This document shows positions 16,320 to 23,637 of a stretch of 60,270 nt of DNA, piece after piece. How positions within the stretch are numbered: position 1 is the first letter of the stretch; every line of letters starts with the position of its first letter. This DNA comes from Verrucomicrobia bacterium UBA3761 (GTDB lineage: Bacteria; Verrucomicrobiota; Kiritimatiellia; RFP12; UBA1067): the NCBI GenBank assembly GCA_002371135.1, contig DFGB01000027.1, positions 1-60,270 of the forward strand. Reading direction: 5' to 3'. The translations under genes were made by a program, and so were the position numbers. The notes beneath the pieces are model-generated. The model worked only from the letters and a program-made list of their open reading frames with translations. It did no database searches and had not been told where the DNA came from.

Positions 16320-16349
16320 AGTATACCACAAACCCCTTTGGAAAGTCAA
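16320..16349 (-). promoter_or_regulatory. Strong minus-strand promoter, antisense to the MuF nuclease-like end
   Basis: On the minus strand: TTGACT (16349-16344), 18 bp, TATACT (16325-16320), with extended -10 GTGG. Predicted +1 is near 16313, reading left into the last part of the MuF gene. It is the sister of the promoter at 8021-8050: same -35, same spacing, spacer starting TTTC and ending TTGTGG. Confidence 0.6.
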
Positions 16350-16357
16350 CCGCAAAA

Positions 16358-16777
16358 ATGAAAATAAAAGATCTTCAACAGAACGTTGCAAACGCCTTGA
16401 ACGGCTTTGAAGAGCTCGTTAAAGGCGGGTGCAAGGCCTTTGCAGAGGATACGCGCACTGTCTACAGCGAGTCGGAGCCGTGGACCCAGCAAGGCGACAT
16501 CGCCCTCGTCGTCGTCACTCCGGATATGCAGCGTAATGGCAACTGTGCCGACGGCATCCCGGCCGAGACCGAACTCCAGATACAGTGCAGCGAAAAGCCC
16601 GCCGTCTCGCGCGTGAAATCCGGCACCATCACGGCACTCGATGCTGCCGAGCTCGTTATGCACGCGCTCGATGGCGGCCAGTTCTGCTGGCTCTCGACAC
16701 GCCAATCGTTCGACCTCAAGACCGCCACGCTTACAGCAACCGTCACCTTCGAGACCTCGATAATCCTATCTCGATAA
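16358..16777 (+). CDS. Probable tail-terminator-like phage protein (139 aa)
   Basis: Starts with MKIKDLQQNVANALNGFEEL, then alternating strands (DIALVVVTPDMQRNG, AETELQIQCSEKPAVSRV) and a helix (GTITALDAAELVMHALDGG). This is the general fold pattern of small tail-terminator or gp37-like proteins. It lies between MuF and the tail gene at 16804. No clear Shine-Dalgarno sequence precedes ATG 16358. An upstream in-frame TTG (16304) and the in-frame MuF TAG leave the true start open. Its end holds a 14-bp tandem duplication (CTCGATAATCCTAT twice). Confidence 0.55.
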   Translation: MKIKDLQQNVANALNGFEELVKGGCKAFAEDTRTVYSESEPWTQQGDIALVVVTPDMQRNGNCADGIPAETELQIQCSEKPAVSRVKSGTITALDAAELVMHALDGGQFCWLSTRQSFDLKTATLTATVTFETSIILSR

Positions 16778-16803
16778 TCCTATAAAAAGAAAGGAAAAAC
16801 ACC

Positions 16804-17205
16804 ATGGCAGAACAACCAGCAGAGCAATATGGCATTTCTACGACCCTCTCGGGCTACGTCATCGAATCGGAGAACATCAAACACATCCCGCAGCGCGAGC
16901 AGGTGCGAAACCAGAAAAACGCAGTCACGGCGGAAATCGAGTACGACATCCGCCACGAGCTTCGCCTCACGGTGCGCGGCGCGAATGAGCCTGCAGCGAC
17001 TACGATCGATTACGACGGCCAGACGTGGATCGTCGACGACGTGGAGAAGGCTGGGTCCTACAACGGGCTCAGGCGCTACAACGTGACGGCTCACCGCACC
17101 ACCCTCTGCAACTCCGTGACGACGCTGGAGTCCGTGACGACTCCTGCGTCCGTGACGACGCAGGAGTCCGTGACGACGCAGGAGTCCGTGACGACGCAGG
17201 GGTAA
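16804..17205 (+). CDS. Small tail protein with tandem SVTTQE repeats
   Basis: AAAGGA precedes ATG 16804. Residues 1-100 are a compact beta-rich domain (AVTAEIEYDIRHELRLTVRG, then YDGQTWIVDDVEK). Residues 104-133 are five near-perfect copies of a 6-residue SVTTQE-type unit encoded by an 18-bp tandem repeat (about 17115-17200). It sits just before the tail-assembly chaperone pair, where the tail-tube gene lies in many siphophages, but at 133 aa it is short for one. The repeat tail may vary in copy number. Confidence 0.6.
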   Translation: MAEQPAEQYGISTTLSGYVIESENIKHIPQREQVRNQKNAVTAEIEYDIRHELRLTVRGANEPAATTIDYDGQTWIVDDVEKAGSYNGLRRYNVTAHRTTLCNSVTTLESVTTPASVTTQESVTTQESVTTQG

Positions 17206-17223
17206 GAGAGGGGAGAGGAAACC

Positions 17224-17688
17224 ATGGGCAAGGCAAATCCGAAAAAGGCAATGGCGGCGCTCATACCGCTCGCTATCAGGATCGACGATGATACCGTCGT
17301 CCGTCCGATGACGCTAGGCATGTGGGCGGCGCTGGAGCGTATCGAGTCGCCGCTGGTCGCCAGCGACCGGCCGGAGAAAGTCGACGCGCTCTCCCTCATC
17401 CCCTCGCTTTATTTGCTCACGCACGGCCCCGAGGCCGTGTTCGAAGGCAATATTCTCGCCACCGCAATGGCGTGGGCGGATACCGTGCCAGTGCACATGA
17501 TGCGGCTCATTCAGGACGCCGCATTCCGGCAGATACGCGCGGCGAGCGACGTTATACCGGAGGACGACGACGACGAAAAAAAAAAGAGGATGGATGGATC
17601 GCAAGCCTCGCGTATTGGACGGCTCGCAAGTTTGGCTGGACGCTTGACGAGATACTTTGGCGCGTTCCGCTTTCGGCGCTCGTCCTGA
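17224..17688 (+). CDS. Tail assembly chaperone, short (G-like) product
   Basis: GGGGAGAGG precedes ATG 17224. The 0-frame product (154 aa) is acidic and helical (MAALIPLAIRIDDDTVVRPM, RPEKVDALSLIPSLYLLTHG) and runs into DEDDDDEKKKR-type residues at the slippery site. The C-terminal 30 residues after that site look like out-of-frame reading (Arg/Ser-rich). It directly precedes the tape measure gene, as lambda G and its analogues do. Confidence 0.7.
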   Translation: MGKANPKKAMAALIPLAIRIDDDTVVRPMTLGMWAALERIESPLVASDRPEKVDALSLIPSLYLLTHGPEAVFEGNILATAMAWADTVPVHMMRLIQDAAFRQIRAASDVIPEDDDDEKKKRMDGSQASRIGRLASLAGRLTRYFGAFRFRRSS

Positions 17689-17789
17689 TGCGCCGTCAGG
17701 CATGCCGCAACAATACCGGCGACATGACGATAATGCCGCTCGAGAGCATAGAGGAGATTGACAATGGCAACGAGCAAGTTAACCGTTGA
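17224..17789 (+). CDS. Tail assembly chaperone, -1 frameshift (G-T-like) product
   Basis: Ten A residues at 17576-17585 contain the slippery heptamer A AAA AAG (17580-17586) in the correct zero frame. A -1 shift joins 121 codons of the upstream frame to EDGWIASLAYWTARKFGWTL and a further part with WRVPLSALVLMRRQ, ending at TGA 17787-17789 (188 aa). That T-like segment is what tail chaperone T domains look like and is open only in the -1 frame. A homopolymer sequencing error could mimic this, but the site, direction and position before the tape measure all fit programmed frameshifting. Confidence 0.75.
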
Positions 17790-18666
17790 GATCGATGCGG
17801 AGACCTCAAAGGCGCAGCAGAAATTGCGCGAGGCCGTGGGGAGCGCCGCCGTCGACATCGGCGGCGGCCCGGGCGGCGGCGGCCTGGGTGCCAGTACCGA
17901 CAAGGCGGCGCGTTCGCTCGACAAGCTCGACAAGTCGGCGCAATCGTTCGATTCGCGGCTCGTTTCCGTCACCCGCGCTATGGCGGGCATGGCGGTCGGC
18001 ATGGCCACCAGCTACGCAAGCCGCTATTTCGAGGAGGGCTCGACCGCCAGAAAAGCGATGGAGTATGGCGGCGCTGCTATTTCGGGCGCGACGGCGGGCG
18101 CGACGGCGGGCGCGACGCTGGGGCCGTGGGGCGCAGTCGCCGGCGGCGTCGCAGGCCTCGCAACGGGCGTCGGCAAGACGTACCTCGAGAAGGACGCGGC
18201 GAAGACGGAGCGCCTGGCCGAGTTTGAAAAATCGGAAAAAATCTTCGAGAGTCTGGCAGCGTGGAACGAGAAGGTGCGCTCGCTGTCGGAGAGCCTGGAC
18301 GTTGGCGAGATAAAGACGATCCTGGACAACCTCAAGGCTTCCGAAGGCAAGGTCGTCGGATGGACCCGGGACGCGATCGAGGGCGAACGCTACACCGAGG
18401 CCGGCGACCACCAGCGCGCCCTTGCCGATATCAGGCGGCGCCAGGAGCAGATGCAGGCGCTGTTGCGCGAGGCGGAAAAGCCGAAAGAGGGCGGCCCGGC
18501 GTTCCGCGCTTCGACGTCGGCGGTGGATGCGCTTTCGCGCATCGGCGGCAATTTCGGCGGCGGCGTCGACTTGTCAAGAGACCAGTTGCAAACATCGAAG
18601 GACCAGCTCAACGTCCTCAAGTCGATTGAGCAGAAAACCGGAAGGGGGAACGTGGCATGGCAATAA
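17764..18666 (+). CDS. Short tape measure protein
   Basis: GAGGAG lies 7 nt before ATG 17764, so this is preferred over TTG 17758. The 300-aa product starts MATSKLTVEIDAETSKAQQK, the usual opening of tape measure proteins. A Gly-rich linker and two hydrophobic Ala/Gly segments (AGMAVGMATSYASR; GAAISGATAGATAGATLG) follow, then a coiled-coil half (residues 150-290). Tape measures set tail length at roughly 1.5 angstrom per residue, so this implies a tail of only about 40-45 nm. It overlaps the chaperone frame by 26 nt and the next gene by 10 nt. Confidence 0.7.
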   Translation: MATSKLTVEIDAETSKAQQKLREAVGSAAVDIGGGPGGGGLGASTDKAARSLDKLDKSAQSFDSRLVSVTRAMAGMAVGMATSYASRYFEEGSTARKAMEYGGAAISGATAGATAGATLGPWGAVAGGVAGLATGVGKTYLEKDAAKTERLAEFEKSEKIFESLAAWNEKVRSLSESLDVGEIKTILDNLKASEGKVVGWTRDAIEGERYTEAGDHQRALADIRRRQEQMQALLREAEKPKEGGPAFRASTSAVDALSRIGGNFGGGVDLSRDQLQTSKDQLNVLKSIEQKTGRGNVAWQ

Positions 18667-19415
18667 CTACACAGCGGCAGATGGATGAGGGCAAGGATCT
18701 GACGCCCTCCGGCGACCGCACAAAGATTTTTGTGTACAAGGGCGATTATGCCGCCCTGGAAGCGACGCATGACGCGCTCAAGAACGGCGACGAGCACGAG
18801 GGCATGATCGTGCTTTCAAGCAATTTGCGGCGCAACCCGGGCGGCCTCGGGACGCTGTCGATCACGTGCGCCCCGAACGATACGATTATCAACATCGAGA
18901 CGCAGGAGAGAGAGCAGACGCCCCTCAAGGTCGTCTGGCAGTTGCGGAGCGTGAGGAATGATGTTTCAGTGCTCGGTTATTGCAATTCGGTGACGACCAG
19001 CGGAGCGAGCCGCGAGGATGTTGAGGCGTGGATGAAGGAGCCGGACGGGGAGCTTGCGAAGGCCAATTCATACCGCAAGGCGGACGGGACGGTGGTCGAG
19101 ATTTCGCACTCCGACACCCTCAAGATTATAAATAAGTTGCGCGAGGGCAAGGAGGCCGTCATGCGGTTTTACCCGCTGGTCATCAAGACGAGCATCTATT
19201 CAACGGACCCCGGAATGCTGTTTGAAGGATTAGGCAAAATCGGCATTCCCGAGCGTCACCCTGCCGGCTTTTCCTGGCTCAAGTGCCAGGATGATTTGAC
19301 GGAGGATACGGGCGGCCAATGGCAGCACGTCGAGGCGTGGATGGGAACGCCTGAAAACCCCGGCTGGGATCCTGATTTCTACGGCCCCAACGCGTGGCCG
19401 ATGCCGCTGATATGA
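18657..19415 (+). CDS. Hypothetical tail-module protein (252 aa)
   Basis: ATG 18657 overlaps the end of the tape measure. The protein mixes strands and loops (LSSNLRRNPGGLGTLSITCA, FVYKGDYAALEATHDALKNG), with no signal peptide. Position right after the tape measure suggests a distal tail or baseplate protein. The C-terminal part has several Trp residues (GGQWQHVEAWMGTPENPGWD). No family was recognised. Its TGA overlaps the next ATG by 4 nt. Confidence 0.6.
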   Translation: MAITTQRQMDEGKDLTPSGDRTKIFVYKGDYAALEATHDALKNGDEHEGMIVLSSNLRRNPGGLGTLSITCAPNDTIINIETQEREQTPLKVVWQLRSVRNDVSVLGYCNSVTTSGASREDVEAWMKEPDGELAKANSYRKADGTVVEISHSDTLKIINKLREGKEAVMRFYPLVIKTSIYSTDPGMLFEGLGKIGIPERHPAGFSWLKCQDDLTEDTGGQWQHVEAWMGTPENPGWDPDFYGPNAWPMPLI

Positions 19416-19945
19416 TGATACAATCTCCCAAAATCGGCACGCCCCTTAAAGCCTCGTGGGCGCAAGCCGTCACCGAGCGCGTCAACGCGCTCGCGCCCGT
19501 CGGTGCAAGCCGCCTGCTGGTGCGCGAGGGCGCGAGGGGCTTCGGCTTCGACGCGCTGCCGCCCAATTTGCGCGACCGGCGCGGGGGCGTCGCCGCTGCC
19601 GATGCCGGGTGCTGGCGCCTCGTCACTGCGACGCAGGGCGGCTCGACCGTGCATGTTTTCGACAACCAGTATTACAAGGCGGGCGAGGTCGTTCTGGAGG
19701 CGTCCCTCGCCACGACCGCCGAATCACTCGTAGGCTCCCAGTTGTATTTCATCGCCCTGCAAATCAGCGCCGACGGTCAGGCCACGCCCGCCATTGTGGG
19801 CTATGCCACGTTCGCCGCCATGTCGACGGCCTCAAGGACCCGCGCAATGGTAATTAAACCCCTTTACAGACTGGATGCAAACTGCAACATTGTCTGCGAT
19901 TTTCGCAACATTCCGGAAGCTCAAATAGCGGAGATATTATCATGA
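19412..19945 (+). CDS. Hypothetical tail-module protein (177 aa)
   Basis: I use ATG 19412 (ATGA overlap with the previous stop); a GTG at 19394 is also in frame. The start (MMIQSPKIGTPLKASWAQAV) and the following RVNALAPVGASRLLVREGAR segment are of the type seen in small phage tail-tip or fibre-base proteins. Beta-rich, soluble. Its TGA again overlaps the next start by 4 nt, so three consecutive genes are tightly coupled. Confidence 0.6.
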   Translation: MMIQSPKIGTPLKASWAQAVTERVNALAPVGASRLLVREGARGFGFDALPPNLRDRRGGVAAADAGCWRLVTATQGGSTVHVFDNQYYKAGEVVLEASLATTAESLVGSQLYFIALQISADGQATPAIVGYATFAAMSTASRTRAMVIKPLYRLDANCNIVCDFRNIPEAQIAEILS

Positions 19946-21948
19946 CGTCGCTTTGCTTGTTTTTCGCTTTAGCCCTGACCCGGCCGGCACTATTCTTTAC
20001 GGACCTTCTAAACATTATGCCGGATTCCGCCGTCGCCGTGCCGGGCGTGGGGAGGATTTCGCGCCCCCACTTCGCGGAGCCCTACGGCGTGGCGTCGGCC
20101 TGCTTCGAGCGCCGCTTGCAGGACGCGAGCGCGGTGCCGGCCCTTTCCGCGCTGCCTGATGTCAACTTGAGCCCCTACTGGCCCGACGCCGCCTATGCCG
20201 CCCCCTCGAATCGCGTCATCAAGTCGACCCGTTTCGTTGTGCCAGGCGGCGCTGGCGGTGCGGGCCGGGGGGCGGTGCCCGGCCTTGCAGAGCACATTCT
20301 CGCCTATCGTCAAGACTTCGGCGCGTCCCTCATTCAAGACAGCGACCCGCCGGCGTTCGGCTGGTGCTCCGACCCGTTCGCTGCCGCCTCTTCCAACGAC
20401 TGGCTCGCCGCCTGGCGCACTTTCGCGAGCGTCTCCAACGACATCCCCGTCTCGACCTGGACCCTCTACAGCGGCCCGCGCTCGTCGCCCCCGTGCGATA
20501 TGCTGGGGTATTTTGCCGACCTCGCGGGCGTGTTCGATACGCAAGCCCCGGCCGCCCTCGCCGTCGAATATTCCGCTCTCTTTGATGCCGTCTACGACCG
20601 CGGGCCCTCCGAGACCGTTTCAGGCCTCATGGCCGCCGCCATTCCCTCGTGCGTTCCGGCTGCCGTCACCAATCGGACGTTGCGACTCGATCGCAATTTC
20701 CTCACCGCCCTAGAGGCCGCAGCGTCCCTGGAGGATACCCGGTACGATGTTGCAAGCGACATTGTATGCACCCATCAACGCACGTCCGCCACTGCCATGC
20801 GTGATGCCGTCGGCGCGCGTGTGGCAACCCTGACCCTGACGCCCGACTTCGATACAGAGACCCTGATAGGCCGCATCTCCGGCGGCCTGCCGGAGATGCT
20901 CGACGGCTCCTTTGGCTCCGTTCGCACCAACACCCTGGCGGGCGGCAATTTCCGCTATTCCGCTCGTATCCCCCGCAACTCGTCGGCGTCCTGGGATATT
21001 GGCTGCACCGACGCCCCTATAACCCTCCCGGCGTCCGATCTCCTGGATGCCGTCACCCTCAATATGCAACTGCCAGTCGGCTCGTCTGTCACCCTGGCTG
21101 GCACCGTCACGTTCGATTCCGGCGGCTTCTATTGGGTAGGCTCCTTGCCTGGCGTCGGCATTGCAGAGGCGTACGCAGCATTCCCCACTTCTGTCTCGTG
21201 CACCGTCGACGTCAACGTTTCGACCTCAAGGACCGGCGTTTTCATCATCCCTGACGCCCCAGGCGTCAATTATTCGTTCCTCGATAATTTCTACTGGGAC
21301 GCGGGCCGCGTCGCTTCTGTTGACGCGTATTTCCAAGAGGGCTTGCGCTGGAGCGACCGATATGAGGATGCTGCCGATCCCTTGTCCGGCGCATGGTATA
21401 ATTTGAGTTATCAAGAGCTCTCCCCCTGGCGCTACCCCGCATATCGATCGCAGCAGTTGCGCCACCGCAAGGCAGTCTCTCTAGTCGATTGTAGTTTTTC
21501 GGCGTTTTCTAATGCTTGGCATTCGGCCCTCCTGGACCTCCGGGCCGCCGCCAGGCAAAAGTTCATCGATATGGGAGCGACTATGCCCGAGGACCCCGTT
21601 TCGACCTGTATGCCCCCCGCGACAGACCTAGACCCCGCCATTGCCGCGGCAAGCGCCGCGATCACTAATGCGTTCGACGTCACCGCCGCGCTCTACGATC
21701 TCACGATCTCGCGCCCGTCGTCTAGCGTCTACACCCTCGTGGCCTCATACGGCGGCTCGACAAAAGCGACCGTCGACATATCCTCTGGATCCGGCTCCGT
21801 CCCGGCTGGCGTTTTGATTTTCTCTGATTCCGGCACCGTTTCGCTGCCTGATTCCACGACCACAAACTTCGCAGCCCGGGTCGAGGCCGACGCCGGCGCC
21901 GTCATCCGCCTCCGAACCCGGTACTACAACCTCTCCAACATCCCTTAA
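19942..21948 (+). CDS. Large distal tail or fibre-region protein (668 aa)
   Basis: This is the last gene of the phage late region. The N-terminus is hydrophobic (MTSLCLFFALALTRPALFFT) and could be a signal peptide. The rest is Ala/Ser/Asp-rich and beta-structured, with many paired Cys (for example CSDPFAA, CTHQRTS, CTDAPITL). The C-terminal 60 residues form a compact beta domain (FSDSGTVSLPDSTTTNFAAR). No family is recognised. By position it could be an adhesion or receptor-binding protein. Export would again be unusual for a virion protein. Confidence 0.6.
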   Translation: MTSLCLFFALALTRPALFFTDLLNIMPDSAVAVPGVGRISRPHFAEPYGVASACFERRLQDASAVPALSALPDVNLSPYWPDAAYAAPSNRVIKSTRFVVPGGAGGAGRGAVPGLAEHILAYRQDFGASLIQDSDPPAFGWCSDPFAAASSNDWLAAWRTFASVSNDIPVSTWTLYSGPRSSPPCDMLGYFADLAGVFDTQAPAALAVEYSALFDAVYDRGPSETVSGLMAAAIPSCVPAAVTNRTLRLDRNFLTALEAAASLEDTRYDVASDIVCTHQRTSATAMRDAVGARVATLTLTPDFDTETLIGRISGGLPEMLDGSFGSVRTNTLAGGNFRYSARIPRNSSASWDIGCTDAPITLPASDLLDAVTLNMQLPVGSSVTLAGTVTFDSGGFYWVGSLPGVGIAEAYAAFPTSVSCTVDVNVSTSRTGVFIIPDAPGVNYSFLDNFYWDAGRVASVDAYFQEGLRWSDRYEDAADPLSGAWYNLSYQELSPWRYPAYRSQQLRHRKAVSLVDCSFSAFSNAWHSALLDLRAAARQKFIDMGATMPEDPVSTCMPPATDLDPAIAAASAAITNAFDVTAALYDLTISRPSSSVYTLVASYGGSTKATVDISSGSGSVPAGVLIFSDSGTVSLPDSTTTNFAARVEADAGAVIRLRTRYYNLSNIP

Positions 21949-21980
21949 AACCCCTGTTGCAACCCCTTTGCAACCCTAAT

Positions 21981-22031
21981 GCAAGGGCCGGTCTCGCAGG
22001 CTTCACCCTGCCGACCGGCCCTTGCTGATTT
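21981..22031 (+). terminator. Strong Rho-independent terminator ending the phage late operon
   Basis: GCAAGGGCCGGTC (21981-21993) pairs perfectly with GACCGGCCCTTGC (22013-22025), a 13-bp stem, followed by TGATTTTT. It separates the phage module from the convergent hydrolase gene that ends at 22126. GCAACCC/GCAAGG repeats just before it are minor. Confidence 0.95.
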
Positions 22032-22125
22032 TTCCTCATTCTCAAAATCTTGATTTTTCTTCTCACTCCCGCCGGCGCGATACACCACTTCTTTTCTTCA
22101 CTGCGGTTCATCGCCGCAAAGGCCG

Positions 22126-23433
22126 TCAATGTAGATGCGCTGCCCATATCCGTGTCTTCATTTCAATTTGCGATACGACGCACATAGATTCGTCCGCCGC
22201 CGAGACGAACGAAACGGAGAATTCCTTTCCGCCCGGCGGCACATCCACGACGATATGCGCCCCTTCGCAGCAGGCTTCCGGCACATCCTTGAGCCACGGA
22301 CGCTGCGCGTCGCGTGCGCGTCGCTCTTTCGCAAGAATTCCCGGGCACAGCATCCGTTCGCCGTCGTAAAGCGAACGGTCGGCGAGGCGCGTCATCGTCG
22401 CGTCGTCGGCATGGAACCAGTCCCAGACGCACCCGACATAGACCTGCGACTTGAGTGCCGCGACGAGATTCTCGCACATGGCGCTGTTGCCGTGGTGGTC
22501 AAGCTTCGCCACCGTCGCCTGTCCGACGGTCTCGGCCATCGCCTCCTCGATCTCCCAAACGCTCCCGTCGCGCTGGCGCTGGCGATCCTCGAAGTCGCCA
22601 GCCGTGTAGAAGCCGAACGGACCATACGTGAACTTCAGACCGATCGACATCGCGTTCTCGTTCACCGAACGCGTCTTCGTCCAGGCAATGAAGTCGGCGT
22701 AGAGGTCGCGCACCGTGCCGTCCGGCATGAGAACTCGCCCGTTGGCGCAGAGCGGGCGGAAGGCGAAGCCAGGCGCGTCGCCGTGAAGCGGGCGCAGCTG
22801 GTCGCTGCCCTTTTCGAGCCGGAACCGCTCGACGACGGTGCCGCGCCGTTCGAGTTCCCGATAGACGCCCTGCATGTGCGCGAGCATCCATGTGTCATCC
22901 TCCGGGCGGCGCGGCAGGGGATCGTCGAACGTCGGCCATGCCCGGTCGATCGCCTTGCCGAACGAAAGCCATTCCATCGCCTGTCCGAATCCGCTCAGGT
23001 AATATTCCCCGTTGCACGACAGGCCGGCATGGTACGCCCGACATCCACCGTGGTCGCTGTGGTAGTGGGTGAGAAGCATGTAGTCCACCTTCTCGCGGTG
23101 CGGATTGACGCGCAACACGTACCGCGCAATCCACTCGCCAGCGTGTCGTTCGAGGCCGGGCAGGATCGGCACGGCGTACTTGCCGCGCTTGTGCGCCGGA
23201 TGGTCGCCGCAGTCGATGAGCAGCGACGTGCCGTCGGGGTAGAGCAGGAAAACGGTCTCGGACACGCCCGTGTAGATGAAATGCATCTGGAAATGACCGC
23301 TCTGCCACGGCGCGAGCGCGCGCCCGGCGGCAGGATGCCGCGCACCTGCGGCGAACGTCTGCGCGAACATCGCCGCCCAAAACGGAAGTACGCTCGACGC
23401 CGCGACGCCTGCAATGAAATCTCGTCTATTCAC
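22126..23433 (-). CDS. Tat-exported metallo-beta-lactamase-fold hydrolase
   Basis: The 435-aa protein starts at GTG 23433 with GAGGAG about 12 nt upstream. The N-terminus MNRRDFIAGVAASSVLPFWA is a twin-arginine signal. The metal motif is MLLTHYHSDHGG (HxHxDH), preceded by TSLLIDCGDHP and followed by a second half with FYTAGDFEDRQRQRDGS and KLDHHGNSAMCENLV. This is the domain order of ComEC/Rec2-like MBL hydrolases with a dinuclear zinc site. The substrate is unknown; the surroundings (secreted phosphoesterase and glycosidases) suggest extracytoplasmic polymer or phosphoester processing. It is convergent with the prophage. Confidence 0.8.
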   Translation of the reverse strand: MNRRDFIAGVAASSVLPFWAAMFAQTFAAGARHPAAGRALAPWQSGHFQMHFIYTGVSETVFLLYPDGTSLLIDCGDHPAHKRGKYAVPILPGLERHAGEWIARYVLRVNPHREKVDYMLLTHYHSDHGGCRAYHAGLSCNGEYYLSGFGQAMEWLSFGKAIDRAWPTFDDPLPRRPEDDTWMLAHMQGVYRELERRGTVVERFRLEKGSDQLRPLHGDAPGFAFRPLCANGRVLMPDGTVRDLYADFIAWTKTRSVNENAMSIGLKFTYGPFGFYTAGDFEDRQRQRDGSVWEIEEAMAETVGQATVAKLDHHGNSAMCENLVAALKSQVYVGCVWDWFHADDATMTRLADRSLYDGERMLCPGILAKERRARDAQRPWLKDVPEACCEGAHIVVDVPPGGKEFSVSFVSAADESMCVVSQIEMKTRIWAAHLH

Positions 23434-23446
23434 AATGAATCACTCC

Positions 23447-23533
23447 TCAGCGCAGAACAATCCTCGTGCCGGTCTTCGGTAGATAGACAAGTTTCGTGCC
23501 ATTGCGTACAATCGCCTTGCCGTCTGTGAGGGG
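23447..23533 (-). pseudogene. Remnant: C-terminal 28 codons of a lost gene
   Basis: On the minus strand an open frame reads P-LTDGKAIVRNGTKLVYLPKT-GTRIVLR and ends at TGA 23449-23447, 14 nt before the GTG of the hydrolase gene. Its upstream end meets a stop at 23536, beside the dispersed repeat at 23535-23604. The composition is like a secreted-protein tail. I read it as the 3' end of a deleted exported-protein gene. Too short for a family call. Confidence 0.45.
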
Positions 23534-23534
23534 T

Positions 23535-23604
23535 CAAGAGGGTCAGACCCTTGGAAACTCTGCGTCTCTCAAGTCTCTGCGATAAAAACCTATTGCATGG
23601 TAGT
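23535..23604. repeat. Dispersed hairpin repeat, copy A
   Basis: Minus-strand reading: CACTACCATGCAATAGG, TTTTTATCGCAGAGAC, then TTGAGAGACGCAGAGTTTCC. It is nearly identical to the copy at 26905-26960. It lies about 34 nt after the stop of the phosphoesterase gene, in the same orientation as that gene. Confidence 0.85.
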
Positions 23605-23637
23605 GACCACAATTCCCACGACCGTATCACTTCAGGT

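Noticed and set aside
7528..16777. Genome-wide reassignment of TAG to an amino acid
   Set aside because: Host genes in the same window (XylR-like, GH2/GH106-like, CotH) end in TAG with non-coding sequence or repeats after it, and the phage mostly uses TAA and TGA.
1..22031. True Mu-type transposable phage
   Set aside because: Packaging, portal and protease genes are Mu-like, but no transposase genes are in the window and the tail is siphophage-like. The left end is outside the window, so the integration mode cannot be judged.
22135..23529. 464-aa plus-strand frame
   Set aside because: Antisense shadow of the metallo-beta-lactamase-fold gene, which has an intact HxHxDH motif and Tat signal.
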